Shown: positions 1 through 10,895 of the stretch, one piece after another
How positions within the stretch are numbered: position 1 is the first letter of the stretch
How the letters are laid out: each line of letters opens with the position of its first letter
Assembly (NCBI GenBank): GCA_947561715.1
Contig: OX387198.1
Location: 17,732,001-17,796,000 of the forward strand
Direction: 5' to 3'
Source of the DNA: Ascidia mentula
Taxonomy: Eukaryota; Chordata; Ascidiacea; Phlebobranchia; Ascidiidae
Length of the DNA stretch: 64,000 bases
Notes under the pieces: model-generated
What the model was told of the DNA's origin: nothing
The model's input: only the letters and a program-made list of their open reading frames with translations
The model's database searches: none
Program-made: the position numbers and the translations under genes

Positions 1-725
1 AACGGTGCAAACGAAGAAAGGCTTTGCTGTTGTTACATGTCAATGCGTTGCTTTCTCACAATCGAAGACTTGAACGGCCGTGGCGATTGCAGAGGTGAGA
101 TATTGGTGGTATTTATGGGCCAAACTTTATGCTTACTGGAATACAGTGCTTCGCTTTGCATTCATAGTTTTGTATCTTGGTTAAGTTAAATGTTATTTTC
201 GTTTGTTTTAGGTCAGGACAATGGTGGAATGTTATAGTTCCCGGTTTTAATGATTCCCAGTGGTTGACCCATTTCAGATTGAGTAAAGAATGCTTTGGGT
301 GTTTGTGTGAAGAAGTGTGGGAGTCAGGACTTTTCTTTCTTCAACACTTTTTAACAACTCTTGTATTGCTTCGTTGGTCCAAATTACTGGACTTTTTCGC
401 AATATTTTTGTCATTTTTTATGAAATAAATATTAATACCAAGCACACAAATTAAAACCTCAAAACGAATATCTTCGAAAAACATCAACAAGCAAACCTAA
501 CCTAAGTTGATTTTGCCGCCAAATTTTTCGAACAGCTGGTTCGCGAAAAGAAGCTAGTTGGGCGAACTAGCTTCCGAACCCACCCCTATTAAGCTAGTTC
601 GCCGAAACCGCTTCCGAACTAGCTTGGGCTGTGATGCGTAACGCTTTTTCTGATAATGGCGGGAAGCGGGTAAGAAGCGTGCCGCGAACCCGCTTTAGAC
701 GTCCATGTAAACAGGGCTATTGACA
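1..725 (+). mobile_element. PIF/Harbinger-like DNA transposon remnant
   Basis: An open stretch at about 209-428 follows a TTTTAG splice acceptor. It encodes a segment reading WWNVIVPGFNDSQWLTHFR, then LSKECFGCLCEEV. That pattern (WW, then F-x-x-x-W, then F-R-x-S-K-x-x-F-x-x-L-C-x-E) resembles the N-terminal part of Harbinger/HARBI1-type transposases. The frame then closes at 428, with no DDE domain, so this is a broken fragment. Downstream, 540-625 has several copies of a CGAACTAGCTT motif in both orientations, and 700-718 reads GTCCATGTAAACAGGGCT, which resembles an element terminus. The left end lies outside the window. The superfamily call rests on recalled motifs only. Confidence 0.45.
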
Positions 726-2016
726 AGACCTGATAAGTCTATGTGCACTGTCAAAAATATTTCTAATTTCCAATACACTGCTTTTGAAAATTTGACCCTA
801 TCGAAGAAACATTAAGCACGGTGTGACCATAGTTGTACTATGGTATGACAACCTTGTGATTGTGATGAAAAAAACAAACATTTATACAAATGTTCAAGTA
901 CAGTAGTGGACATCTCCCTTTATTCTAAACTTTTTGTAACGTTCATGACTTTTTTATGTTATTTGTCAAGCCTTAATTTTTTTTATAGCAATGCTTAATG
1001 AAAAATTATTGAATAATGATTTGTTACAAACTGAACAATTTTGTGAAAATCCCAGGTGGCTGCCGCGATGGATTATTTTTTCGCGTTGCCATTGGCCGTT
1101 AGCCGCGTAACATCACCGAAGCGTGCACAAAGTAAACAAGTACTTTTTAATCTTGTGTGGTATGCAAGCGTTTTAGGTTTGTATGTAGTCATACAGTAAT
1201 GCATGTATCCCGTTATAGTAATTAGGCACGGTCGTACGGATGGTACGCAGTCGTAGATAATTGGGTTTTTGAGCCTATATCCTTTATGTTTCCGAAAATG
1301 CGTGGCTCACAGATAATACTGTATTGATCAAAAGATTAAATTCATCATTTCCACCCGACCGCTACTACTAGTTTTCCAGCATAACTAGTGTGGCAATTGA
1401 TGTTGTTGAAACTAAAGTGGCATTTAAAATTTAAATCTATATTCTATATGCACGGTGTGCAACGACAAGACTTGGAATTGCGTCGCTTTATCTGGCAAAT
1501 AATTATATTATGTTGTTTTGTCCATTAGTGATTATTATGCTGATTTTCAAAACTTTTTGTTGGAATGTTTTTGTGAGCTCGTTATTTCAGATTAGTTTAA
1601 AATTATATTTTATAAAGTGTTTTATTTTTAAATATCAAGCAACAATCATATTTCACCAATATAAGTTACGGTACAAGATCGACAGTCTGCTGTATTGTTT
1701 GATTATGTCTATTTTTTGAACTAATGTTACTTGCAGTAAAGTCATTTCATGTTTTTTTGCCTATTTTATGTTGTGTTTGTATCATCTAAACACAAGGCAG
1801 AAGTTTAACTTAATAAAAGCAGTACAAAATTAATTTCTGGTCACAGTTTCTTCATACAAACTCCTATTTTTACTTCATTGTGTTTTTTTTATGAATACAG
1901 CTGCAATTGCAATCTAAATTTCAAATATTTGTTTGTCAGATCATTTGAGTGTGATTTGAACTTGTCATATTGGGATAATAAGAACAGGGTTTTACACTGT
2001 TAGTCCATAAAAACAC
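726..2016. other. Intergenic, 5' flank of the GAS2-like gene
   Basis: No coding exon is supported here. An in-frame TAA at 2008-2010 lies two codons before the start ATG at 2017, so at least the last part is 5' untranslated. Any untranslated first exon or promoter could not be placed; no TATA-like element stands out from the AT-rich background. Confidence 0.5.
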
Positions 2017-5000
2017 ATGAAGAACTCCATTAAAAGTGTTAAAAAAGTTATCAGTCATGCTGCCAATCAAAGTGTGCGCCTTTATCCAAGCAATCAAGAA
2101 TACTTGTATGCTATGCGGGAGGATTTAGCAGATTGGTTTAAGGTAAAAACAGATTTTACAGGTTAAATTGGGTATTTTAAAACTTTTAAGTATAGAGTGT
2201 CTGATGTCAAGGGCATCCATAATTGTGATAAGTACTGTAATTAGTGGACATTTACCATGTATATTCAACATTGAAACAAGTATATACAGCGCATTTCAGT
2301 AATTTGCATGATAGTTCTTGTGTACACATGTGTTTGTCCACAAAAAATATGAAAACAATCCCTATTGTACTAAATCAACGTGACTTTTTCAATTATTTTA
2401 TCAAATTATATACTGCTACTTTTGGTAGAAAATAGGATTGCCTATGTTTTCGCTAATCATCACATGAGCATTATTTTATGGAAAACTCAAATGTGAGTTT
2501 TTTTGTGGTAGTACATTGTATTTCTTTGGAAGAAAGGATTTTGGACAATGGACTGCAGTAATAGTAATATGTTGAAGTCATGTTTTTAGAGCTTACCACA
2601 TGCCACTGTAACAACGTGACTAAATAAAGTACATTCATTTTGTCATTAGATTTACAAAAAAAGCCACTTCTTTCATAGCAAAGCAATATGCTTGGTAAAA
2701 ATGCCATGTATTCGGTAACAATATGCCATGTTTTGTAACAATGGCAAAGTTAAGCAGATGTAGTTAGTGTTTAGGTGAATCCCAGAATTAATTCACAAGC
2801 ATTTACAAGTGTTTAGGTGAATGTTAAAGAATAACACCGGAAATTTTGACAAAAACGTTACATGTGACTTCTCACTTTTGCCTAGCTACTGGCCAAAGCC
2901 ATACTGTGCCAGGTTTGAGCTGACTAAATTGTTTCCTTTGAACAATTGCACTCACTTTACTGTTTATGATATTGTTAACCTTGTGAATTTGGGCCCTTTA
3001 TTTTGATTAGCTTCTAATCTTTCCCCCTTATTTTGATTATCCCCTAATTTGGTACTATTTTATAAAACCTAATAAGTTATAAATTATACCAAATTTTGTG
3101 AAGAGACTGCAGGCTAGATGGTTGTATCCCGTGGCCCAAAGGTTTCCACCCCTGGAGTAGTGGTTGCATCCTCTACACCCAATTGTTAATTACATGCTAA
3201 AAAATGTACTTTAATAATGTATTTGCATGTGAAACACCATGGATTATTTCAACAGTCAATTTATTTCGTATTTACAAACACTTTGGGGCAAAAGGGATCT
3301 TGTTTTAACACGCAAACAAAATACTAAAATACTGTGTTTTTTTGCTGTACTGTATTTTTCATTTTCCACATTTGTACTCTGAAACAAATCTAAATGAAAG
3401 AACAAAAGAAAACAGTCAGCTACATGTTTAATATGCTGAAATTGTATGTTGTAGGGTCTGTATGCTGTGGACATCAATGTCACAAATTTCTTTGATGTGT
3501 TATCGACTGGTACACTGTTGTGTCAACACGCAAACAACATCACAACATGTGCAAATTATGTTAAAGCCACAACAAGCAGCAATCACAACATGCTATTTCC
3601 TCAAAGAGTTCTTGTTTACAACCAGGTACATTATGCAAACTAAATTCTTTTACACACTAGCAATTCTCTTCGTAATTATTTTTGCTGTGTAGTTTGTTTT
3701 TATTAGCCAAACAAAAATTATATCCACTGTTTTCCATATTTCTACACAATAAAATTCTTTTACTGTGCAATAGCATTTTTTACTGTGCACACACACGCAC
3801 ACACAAAAAAACACACACACACCATATGTATTGTGTCTAAAACTACATTTGCCTTAGGATTGCCGCTTTTAAAATGTAGCATTGATTTTATGCACAGGGC
3901 AGATATGTTCGAGCAAGTAGCTTCTTTGCAAGAGATAATGTTGCCAGCTTTATTGGATGGTGTCGCAGTGAACTGAATATTCCAGAAAGTGTAATGTTTG
4001 AAACAAATGACTTGGTTTTAAGAGTAAATGAGAAAAATGTGATTTTGTGTCTATTGGAGGTAAATGATTTTGTTGTGTTGTGTTGGTTTGTTAAATTACC
4101 TGGTTCAATATATTACTTGTGGTGTTACAATATTACGAGTTAGCTTTTAATAAATAGGTTGCTCGGCAAGGAAGTAAATTTGGTGTTCCAGCTCCTGTTC
4201 TAATTCAAATGGAACAAGATATTGACAAAGAAATAGAGTTTGACAAAGAAGCTAAACATAAAAACAACAACCAACGGCCAAAACAACCAGTCGCACAAAA
4301 AGTGACCTGTGACTTCAAATCCCTTGATGAAATGGTAACAACTTTTTATTTGAAAGATTTGAATAAAATAAGTGCTTTGAATAATTTTTTTAGCCATTTT
4401 TTTACAAATCTGTCTGCTACAATAGTAATAAAAACCTCCATAATACTCTATGACTGGCACATGATGCCTTCTTTTGACGCCCTTCCATGCTACTATAAAA
4501 ACAGTTTCAAGAATCAGCACTGTTTATTGGTCACATATTTCTACTGGCTTTGTTTGTCCAGCGTCATTGTGTGGAAATCCAGAGTGATCCAACAATTCTT
4601 TAATGTGTCCAGTGGTTATCCATTTTGTTTCTTTTTGAATTTAGGTGCAGTATATTCTTGGTATGTGCACATGTCCCAGTCAGTTTCCAATGGTAAAAGT
4701 TTCTGATGGAAAATATAAAGTTGGTGACTCAGAAAATTTAATTTTCATGAGGGTTAGTAAATCTTATGTCTAATAATTGTGTTGTAAAATGTGTGCCCTA
4801 TTTCAAAAGTGGCCCAGTGTGGCGATCCTACCAATCATGCAGTTGCATGGAACATTGCTGCATTGCCTATTCTATTTTAAATGTGTACAGATTTTACGTC
4901 AACATGTAATGGTTCGTGTTGGTGGTGGTTGGGATACTCTTGAACATTACCTTGACAAACATGACCCTTGTCGTTGTCAGAGACATAGAGGTGACAAAAG

Positions 5001-8000
5001 TTTATCACCAAGGTATTTCAAGTTTGAATGGTACAAAAATATTTCCAGAACCCTTTTATTGGTATGGTATTTTATTCAGACAATTTCAACCTTAATTTTT
5101 AACATTAGGTGTACAGGCTACTGTGATTGCCAAGTAAGGACCGGAACAGTGGGGCGATCCTGCCAATCATGAAATTGCTTGAAACACTACTGCGTTAATT
5201 TTTAATAAATAAATATAAAACAATAATGGTATTGTTGTTTTGCATTTACTGTGGTTGGTGTTCAGTTCTCTGATAATTCAAATACTGAGATACTGAGAAC
5301 ATGTTGTATAAATATGGAAACCTGAAACATTGTGTTTGTGATAAGCCAGCTGCACGTTATCAGAAGAAAATATCTTGTTTTGTGGAACTATGCTGATTAG
5401 GTTCATGTAATGATATTTGGTAATTGCTCTTTTTATATGTGGCTTGCTGCAAATTACCTCAATAAACTGTTGTAATTTACTTCATAGCTGCTTTACCTTT
5501 GCAGACATTCAAGAACATCAAGTTTATCAAATTCACAGTCCCTTCAATTGACTGAAAATACTCAGCGGAAACCTAAAAGTAAAAGTTTTGTTGTTGTTTG
5601 TGTGGCAATAATTTAAAGATGTTTATTGGACAGAAATCAGTCATAATCCACCAGAAACTCGTTATCAGAGAAAAGACACAAAAAGAGTAAGGTAGGCTGA
5701 TTGCTGTTGTAAAGACTTCACAGAATCATTAAAATTTTTATGTATTCAGCTAATGATTTATTTAGCATTATTGCATGTACACTATGCATGAAATTGATAA
5801 ATGTTACTTTGTCCCGATTGGAAGCATGTTGTAATTAATGCAGTGCATCTGGAAGATCAACACCTAGGCTTGATGGAGAACGTCAAATCATCACTAGAGT
5901 CACAGCACAAAACAATGTGTTTAATAGGTTGGTTATATTAAACTTTTTGACATTGTCAATTTTTTTTTTTGCTGATGAAAAAACAATAAACTACACTGGA
6001 TCGGTGAACCAAGCCACCCTGGTAGGCTGTCGATCAATAACCGTATCCGTAGTTGCTGAGCAAAACGTTTTATTAAGGTACTTTCCCTTGTGTGGCAGAC
6101 CTTCGCTTGTACATAGTTATTTTATGTTGTTTGTACACTTTGCAGAAACTGATGATGCCCTTTTCAGGGTGAAATATATTTTTCTGCTTAAAATAAAAAC
6201 ATCTTTAACAGAGCTGTTTAATCTGATTTGTTTATTGTTCTGTCTGAATTCCACTCAGTCCTATTATATTAATAATATTCAAGACCAGGGGTGCACAACA
6301 TGGCATGCATGCCAGATTTGGTACGCCATTTGTTTGTAAATGGCACAAACAAAAAGGTGTTCAATGTGTGTTTAGACCAACAATGTAAAAGCAAGCTGTT
6401 TCCTTTCTTTGCCAAAATGTTTTTTGTGCTGACATACTCTGTCTTTGGGGACATCATCCCCAAAACAAGAGGTTAAATAATTTCTGTCATGGTAATATTA
6501 CTCATGGGACTGTATAGTATATAACATGAGTGGCCAACTTGTCAGCGAAGGAAAGAAGAAAACTTTCAATTAATACACAAACAAATCATAGGCAAATCCA
6601 GAACTGTTTCAAGGAATGGGGCAACTTTTAAGATTTTCCTATACTTTTGCATGATTGGGGTCGAGTTAACACAAAACTAATGTGCATTACTGCCACACTT
6701 TTCACATTCAAGGCAGTTTGCATGATTATGTTACTGTACTGAAAGACTGAAGTGCATATTTCACAATTGAATATTTTACGGTATCACATATGCCAAGTAT
6801 TGAGTGTTGATTATGAAATAAATAAGAATGTTATTAGATACATGTTGTCCATGGGTGTATATTCTGCATGCCCAGATAATAAATTAATAACTCCTATATT
6901 TATGCCGTCCAAACATATTTCAACTTTTACACTGTGCTAAAAATATTTCTTTACACTTAGGAAACCACATGCAATTGTAAAGGGCATGGCTTCATAGTTA
7001 GTTGCGCCTGAACAATGACATGTTTGGTAGCAATCATAGGCATCGATTTAGGGGTGACTGGGGTGACATGTCACCCCTCACAAACCAACAGGGGTGACAA
7101 TGCATGTTTTGTCACCCCTGGATTTCGTTTAAATTAAAAATTATTGTTAGAAAAACCACATACATTATACTATTCGTTAAGCTAGTTTTAAACAACCTGT
7201 ATTATCACCGTCACAATCAGGATAAATGCAAGTGTCTATTTGATTGTTACCCACTGCAGCAGTTGTTGTGATATAATGGTAAGAATCAGCATTGTTGCGT
7301 AATAGATTTGTATGTCACTTCATAATTACTAAATCTGCAATAGACTGATTGAAACAAAAATGTGCCGCTTTCAGTAAATGTGATCCGTAATTAAAGTGTC
7401 TAAAACTTAGTGCTAGAAAACATGATTCAATATAAAAACAAAGTGACACGAAAAGGAATTCGAGGCTTTTGCCTATGTTTACGGCGATACGACTGACGAA
7501 ATGTTTTTTGCGTATTTCTAAAACCTGGAAAAGTCAGCCTTAATATTTTACAAAGTGTTAAAAAATCGACGCCTATGGTAGCAATGTAGTGTATTTGACA
7601 ACAATGGTATATTTGGACGTAATCAGGTGAATATCAATAAAAAAACTCAAATGATTGACCATCACATGTTGGCCACCCTTGGTATACAACAACTATGGCA
7701 CACATATACGATTGAGTTGTGCACCACTGGTCTGAACTTATCTGGTGAGAATATAATGTGGGTACCCTCATCATATAGTATGTTGTCATTATGGTATTTT
7801 ATACCAAATGTTTTGTGTAAAACATACCTGCATTAGATAATCTTTAAATGATTGTAGACTGAGCAGACCGAAAAGCACTCCGCCAATTCCTTCAAAACCA
7901 GTAGTTAAACAAGACGACTTGCTACTTGTGCAAAGAAACAAAACTGGAACCCATTATGTTCAGCGTTCAACTAATTCCAAATCCAGGTTAATGTTAATGT

Positions 8001-10164
8001 ATATCTGTATGTTGGGTAAAATGACACATAGATATAAAACTGAACTATGTCCGACTGACTTCATGAGTTCATGAGTCAATTTGAAACATTAAGAACAAAG
8101 AGACTGACCCATAGTGCTGAAAACATTGACATGTTTTATGAATTGAGCCATTTTGGCAAAAACTTATATCATCATCAGTTTAAAAAGTGTGTAGTTGATC
8201 TAGCTCCCCAGTAACAAGGAGCTGACCAGACTGATGTCACAAAATGTAGATAAGGAAACAATTAACTCACAGTAAACCAAATGAAATGTGTTGTTGTTTG
8301 CATTTTGTTTACAGCACTATGAGCCATTCTCGTTATTGCCAGAATTAAATCCAGTAAATCCATTATTGGTGTTCTTCAAATATTTTATTCTAAAAGTTAA
8401 ATGCTTAAATTTATGTTATGCTTGTAAACCTAATGGTGTGTTTTTGTTTAAAGTGTTTCAAACAAAAAAAGAAGCTCTGAAACTTCATTGACTCAAAACC
8501 ATCAAAGAAATGTAAGCTTTCATGCTTGTTTTGTGATTCATGTTTATCATGTTAAAAATAAAAAAAACAAATTTTATTGATTATGCTTCATTACTTTTAA
8601 TCCAAAATACTAGATAGATACTATATATGTGTTAGGCAAACAAACAATTGTGTCTGTAGAGATTGTCAACCTCATCGGTTGAAGGATCTTCTAATAATAG
8701 AATGCAAAACACAAATATGCGGAATACTGTTGGTGCTACACCAAGTAATAAACAAATTAAAAATCTTCAGTCCCAATATTTGAAAATTCAACCCGGAAAA
8801 ATAAATGGTATTTTCAAACCATTCTTGTTTCTGCCATTAGTACACAAAGTTTATGTTTTGAGAGTTTTTAGTTGGCAACAAAGAAGTTGGGCAACATGCA
8901 CTGAGCTCTAATGGATTTGGTGAAGTTCGACCTTTGTCATTGCCAAGTAGACGAGAGATGGAAATGCTACGGGTTTTTGAAAAGGAGTGTATAAAAAATC
9001 AATCCGTCATAACTGTAATTCATTGTTACAAGTTACTTTGTTACTTTTTGCCCAAAAGAATTGTTGTAAATGATTTTGTAGGCTGAAGACATTTCTGAGT
9101 GTGATATAACCTCTGAAGATAATGAGGTGGCACTCCACATGGGCGATCACACTACAGAAAAACAGAAACCTCATCAAGATGATAAAACCCTTTTTTCACA
9201 TGCATTTCCTAAACCCAGAAAAGACAAGTAAGTCTTTTTATGGAATATTGCAGATCAGAATTTCCAGTAGACTTAAAGTATGGCTTTTGAAAGTAAGTTA
9301 TTGTTTCGAAATATGCAATTCAGAAGGTTTACGTTCAACAGCATTACTAAATGCAACTACAGAAGGTAGGCTACAAAAATGCCACAGTGTGAAAGTGTAG
9401 TTTTCACAAAATGTGTGTGTAAATTAAGAGTCTTTGTAATATATTTGTTACCTGTTGTTGGAACAACCTACTGTAATTTTTGTGACATAACTTTTAACGT
9501 ATTGGTGTAGTGTATTTTCTGCACAGAAAATATATTTTTGCAACATTTGAATAAAGGCATGAAACAATTACAAGCCTTCTGGAATTTGGGACAAACTGTT
9601 CATTGTAACATATAAGAATACAGTTTTTTGTTGTGTAGCAAACATAGTAACATTCTCAAAAATATTAGTTGTTGTATTTGTAGCTTTTTTGTAACCTTAG
9701 TGTTTATACACAATATTTATTTAACATAATAGTATTTTATCTTTGTTTGATAATTTAAAAAACATCAAACATGTGAATTTATTTCAAGGATGGAACAACA
9801 TGACAGAAGAACTAAAATCCCAACTCCAGTTTCATTCATGAAGCCTCTTTTGTCAAGTAGAAGTTTTGATAACACAAGTCACAATTTTGATTGTGGTCAA
9901 CCAAAAGAAGAATTGTCCAAAGGAAACACACAAGTTACAACAAACAGCTATAAATTACTAGATGCAAACCATCTAAACACTGACATGTCACACAAGGGAA
10001 ATTTAAAAACTTTTGATGTCTGTTCTGATGAATTTATAAAACCAAAATATAGCAGCAAATCGTTTGATGAAAGTGATGTTAATTTTTATGCAGTGCCAAA
10101 TAAAAAACCTACACAAAATTTGTTAGTTAATAAAAACCCATTGCGTGGTCCACAATGGGTCTAA
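2017..10164 (+). CDS. GAS2L: GAS2-like protein (CH + GAS2 domains), actin-microtubule linker
   Basis: Family members cross-link actin filaments and microtubules. Exons: 2017-2142, 3455-3625, 3898-4059, 4158-4334, 4645-4752, 4891-5012, 5505-5578, 5634-5691, 5844-5927, 7858-7986, 8662-8807, 8872-9014, 9082-9227, 9324-9365 (least certain, 42 nt, skippable in frame), 9789-10164. The sum is 2064 nt, 687 aa. Residues ~33-155 form the calponin-homology domain ([37 protein letters not shown]). Residues ~205-282 form the GAS2 domain ([40 protein letters not shown]). The long tail is Ser/Lys-rich and low complexity. Near the start of the last exon, T571-K-I-P sits in a basic Ser/Pro context, matching the S/T-x-I-P motif that binds EB proteins in GAS2L1/2. 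Domain order and length fit GAS2L1/2/3; I cannot separate the paralogues. An alternative donor at 4990 breaks the frame, so 5012 was used. Confidence 0.92.
3787..3823. repeat. (CA)n microsatellite
   Basis: Imperfect CA dinucleotide run interrupted by a short A tract, inside intron 2 of the GAS2-like gene. Likely length-polymorphic. Confidence 0.9.
4806..4862 (+). repeat. SINE 3'-tail fragment
   Basis: Fragment in intron 5 of the GAS2-like gene. It carries the tail module shared with 5128-5190, 11599-11650, 34158-34220 and 24185-24224: an A(C)AGTG-GCGATCC block, CCAATCATG, then a near-palindromic ATGCARTTGCATG. The tRNA-like head is missing. Confidence 0.7.
5128..5190 (+). repeat. SINE 3'-tail fragment
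   Basis: Second tail fragment, in intron 6 of the GAS2-like gene. It reads CCAAGTAAGGACC, then AGTGGGGCGATCC, then GCCAATCATG. It aligns to the reverse complement of 34158-34220 and to the fragment at 4806. Confidence 0.75.
5990..6075 (+). repeat. Dispersed repeat, related to 42030-42110 and 39985-40050
   Basis: The block from ACTGGATC through GGTAGGCTGTCGATCAATAA to GTTGCTGAG aligns with the reverse complement of 42030-42110, and partly with 39990-40046 (GGCAGGCTGTCGATC). Three copies in one window indicate a transposon family, probably the inverted-repeat element annotated at 41861. Confidence 0.65.
6286..7729. mobile_element. Possible hAT-like element with nested insertion
   Basis: CAGGGGTGCACAAC at 6286-6299 is matched by the reverse complement of 7716-7729 (CAGTGGTGCACAAC), 13 of 14 bases. 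CAG termini of this kind are typical of hAT ends. The flanking octamers (TTCAAGAC and GTCTGAAC) do not match as a target-site duplication, so pairing these ends as one element is uncertain. If it is one element, the 543-bp element at 7035 is nested inside it. It lies in intron 9 of the GAS2-like gene. Confidence 0.4.
7035..7577. mobile_element. Non-autonomous hAT-type MITE with 8-bp target duplication
   Basis: The terminal inverted repeats are CATAGGCATCGATTT at 7035 and AAATCGACGCCTATG ending at 7577, with one mismatch. The element is flanked by a perfect 8-bp direct duplication GTAGCAAT (7027-7034 and 7578-7585). An 8-bp duplication is characteristic of hAT transposition. The interior has a GGGGTGACATGTCACCCC palindrome near 7060-7078 and a further GGGGTGAC/GTCACCCC pair, but no long ORF. 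It is therefore mobilised in trans, if at all. Confidence 0.85.
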
Positions 10165-10895
10165 ATCAGTTTTCTTGTGTCATTGAACTGTGAAATTCAA
10201 TTAATTCCCTTATATTTGCTATGTGTTGTTATTAATTTTTTCCAACTGCAGCTATTTTCAGGTGTTGTAAATGTTTATTTTTCTACTTTTTATATTTTTT
10301 GTAAATTTTATTGTGTACATAGAACTAGTGTAGCACTGTGATGGACAATAATATTGTTGAATGTATGACCTTATCCTTCCACCATGTTACAGCATTTGTT
10401 TTTGCAGTTGCAAGCCCCTAGTATTACTTCAAATTATATTTTTACATTATTGTGTTCCTTTTGCACTATAGAGTTTTGTATTTTAAAAATGATGTGTTGT
10501 TTTACCAATTTATCAAAAAGACTTCATCTTTGGAATAAATTCTTTGTGTTGCTACCAGACAACTCTATGTAGAAAATAGTATTACCAGTGAGGTGTTAGC
10601 CTGTAAATTTTTGGCAGATCTCTGTTAATCCTTTAACCACAGTCTTGAAGACCATAGCATTGCTTTACAAATACAAAGGTTGACTGTTACTTAGCAGCTT
10701 TACCGTTGCACAACCCTTTGCACAGTTTATTATTTCCTGTCAGACATTGCATAGTCAAGATGTTCAATTTCTTTTCACCAATTCAGTTAACACGTTTGTT
10801 TCCTGTTGCTGATTTCCGTGCATTTATTTAGAAGATGTAAACTAGGCGCACTCGCACAGTTAACTCGTCACTACTGCAGTGAGTACAAGGCAGAA
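10165..10895. other. Intergenic: GAS2-like 3' UTR and cathepsin A 5' flank
   Basis: AATAAA at 10534-10539 is a plausible polyadenylation signal for the upstream gene, 370 bases after its stop. The remainder is short and AT-rich. The cathepsin A frame is open upstream of its ATG (10806 onward), but residues before 10896 do not look like a signal peptide. Confidence 0.5.

Noticed and set aside
4209..4706. 165-codon open frame
   Set aside because: It is GAS2-like exon 4 read through its donor at 4335 and into the intron; the downstream residues match nothing, while the spliced product restores the GAS2 domain.
5917..6339. 140-codon open frame in GAS2-like intron 9
   Set aside because: Begins inside exon 9 and runs through a dispersed repeat and a poly-T tract; no conserved sequence.
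8314..8367. Candidate extra exon of the GAS2-like gene between splice-like sites
   Set aside because: In the phase required by exons 10 and 11 it contains a TAA; skipping it keeps the frame.
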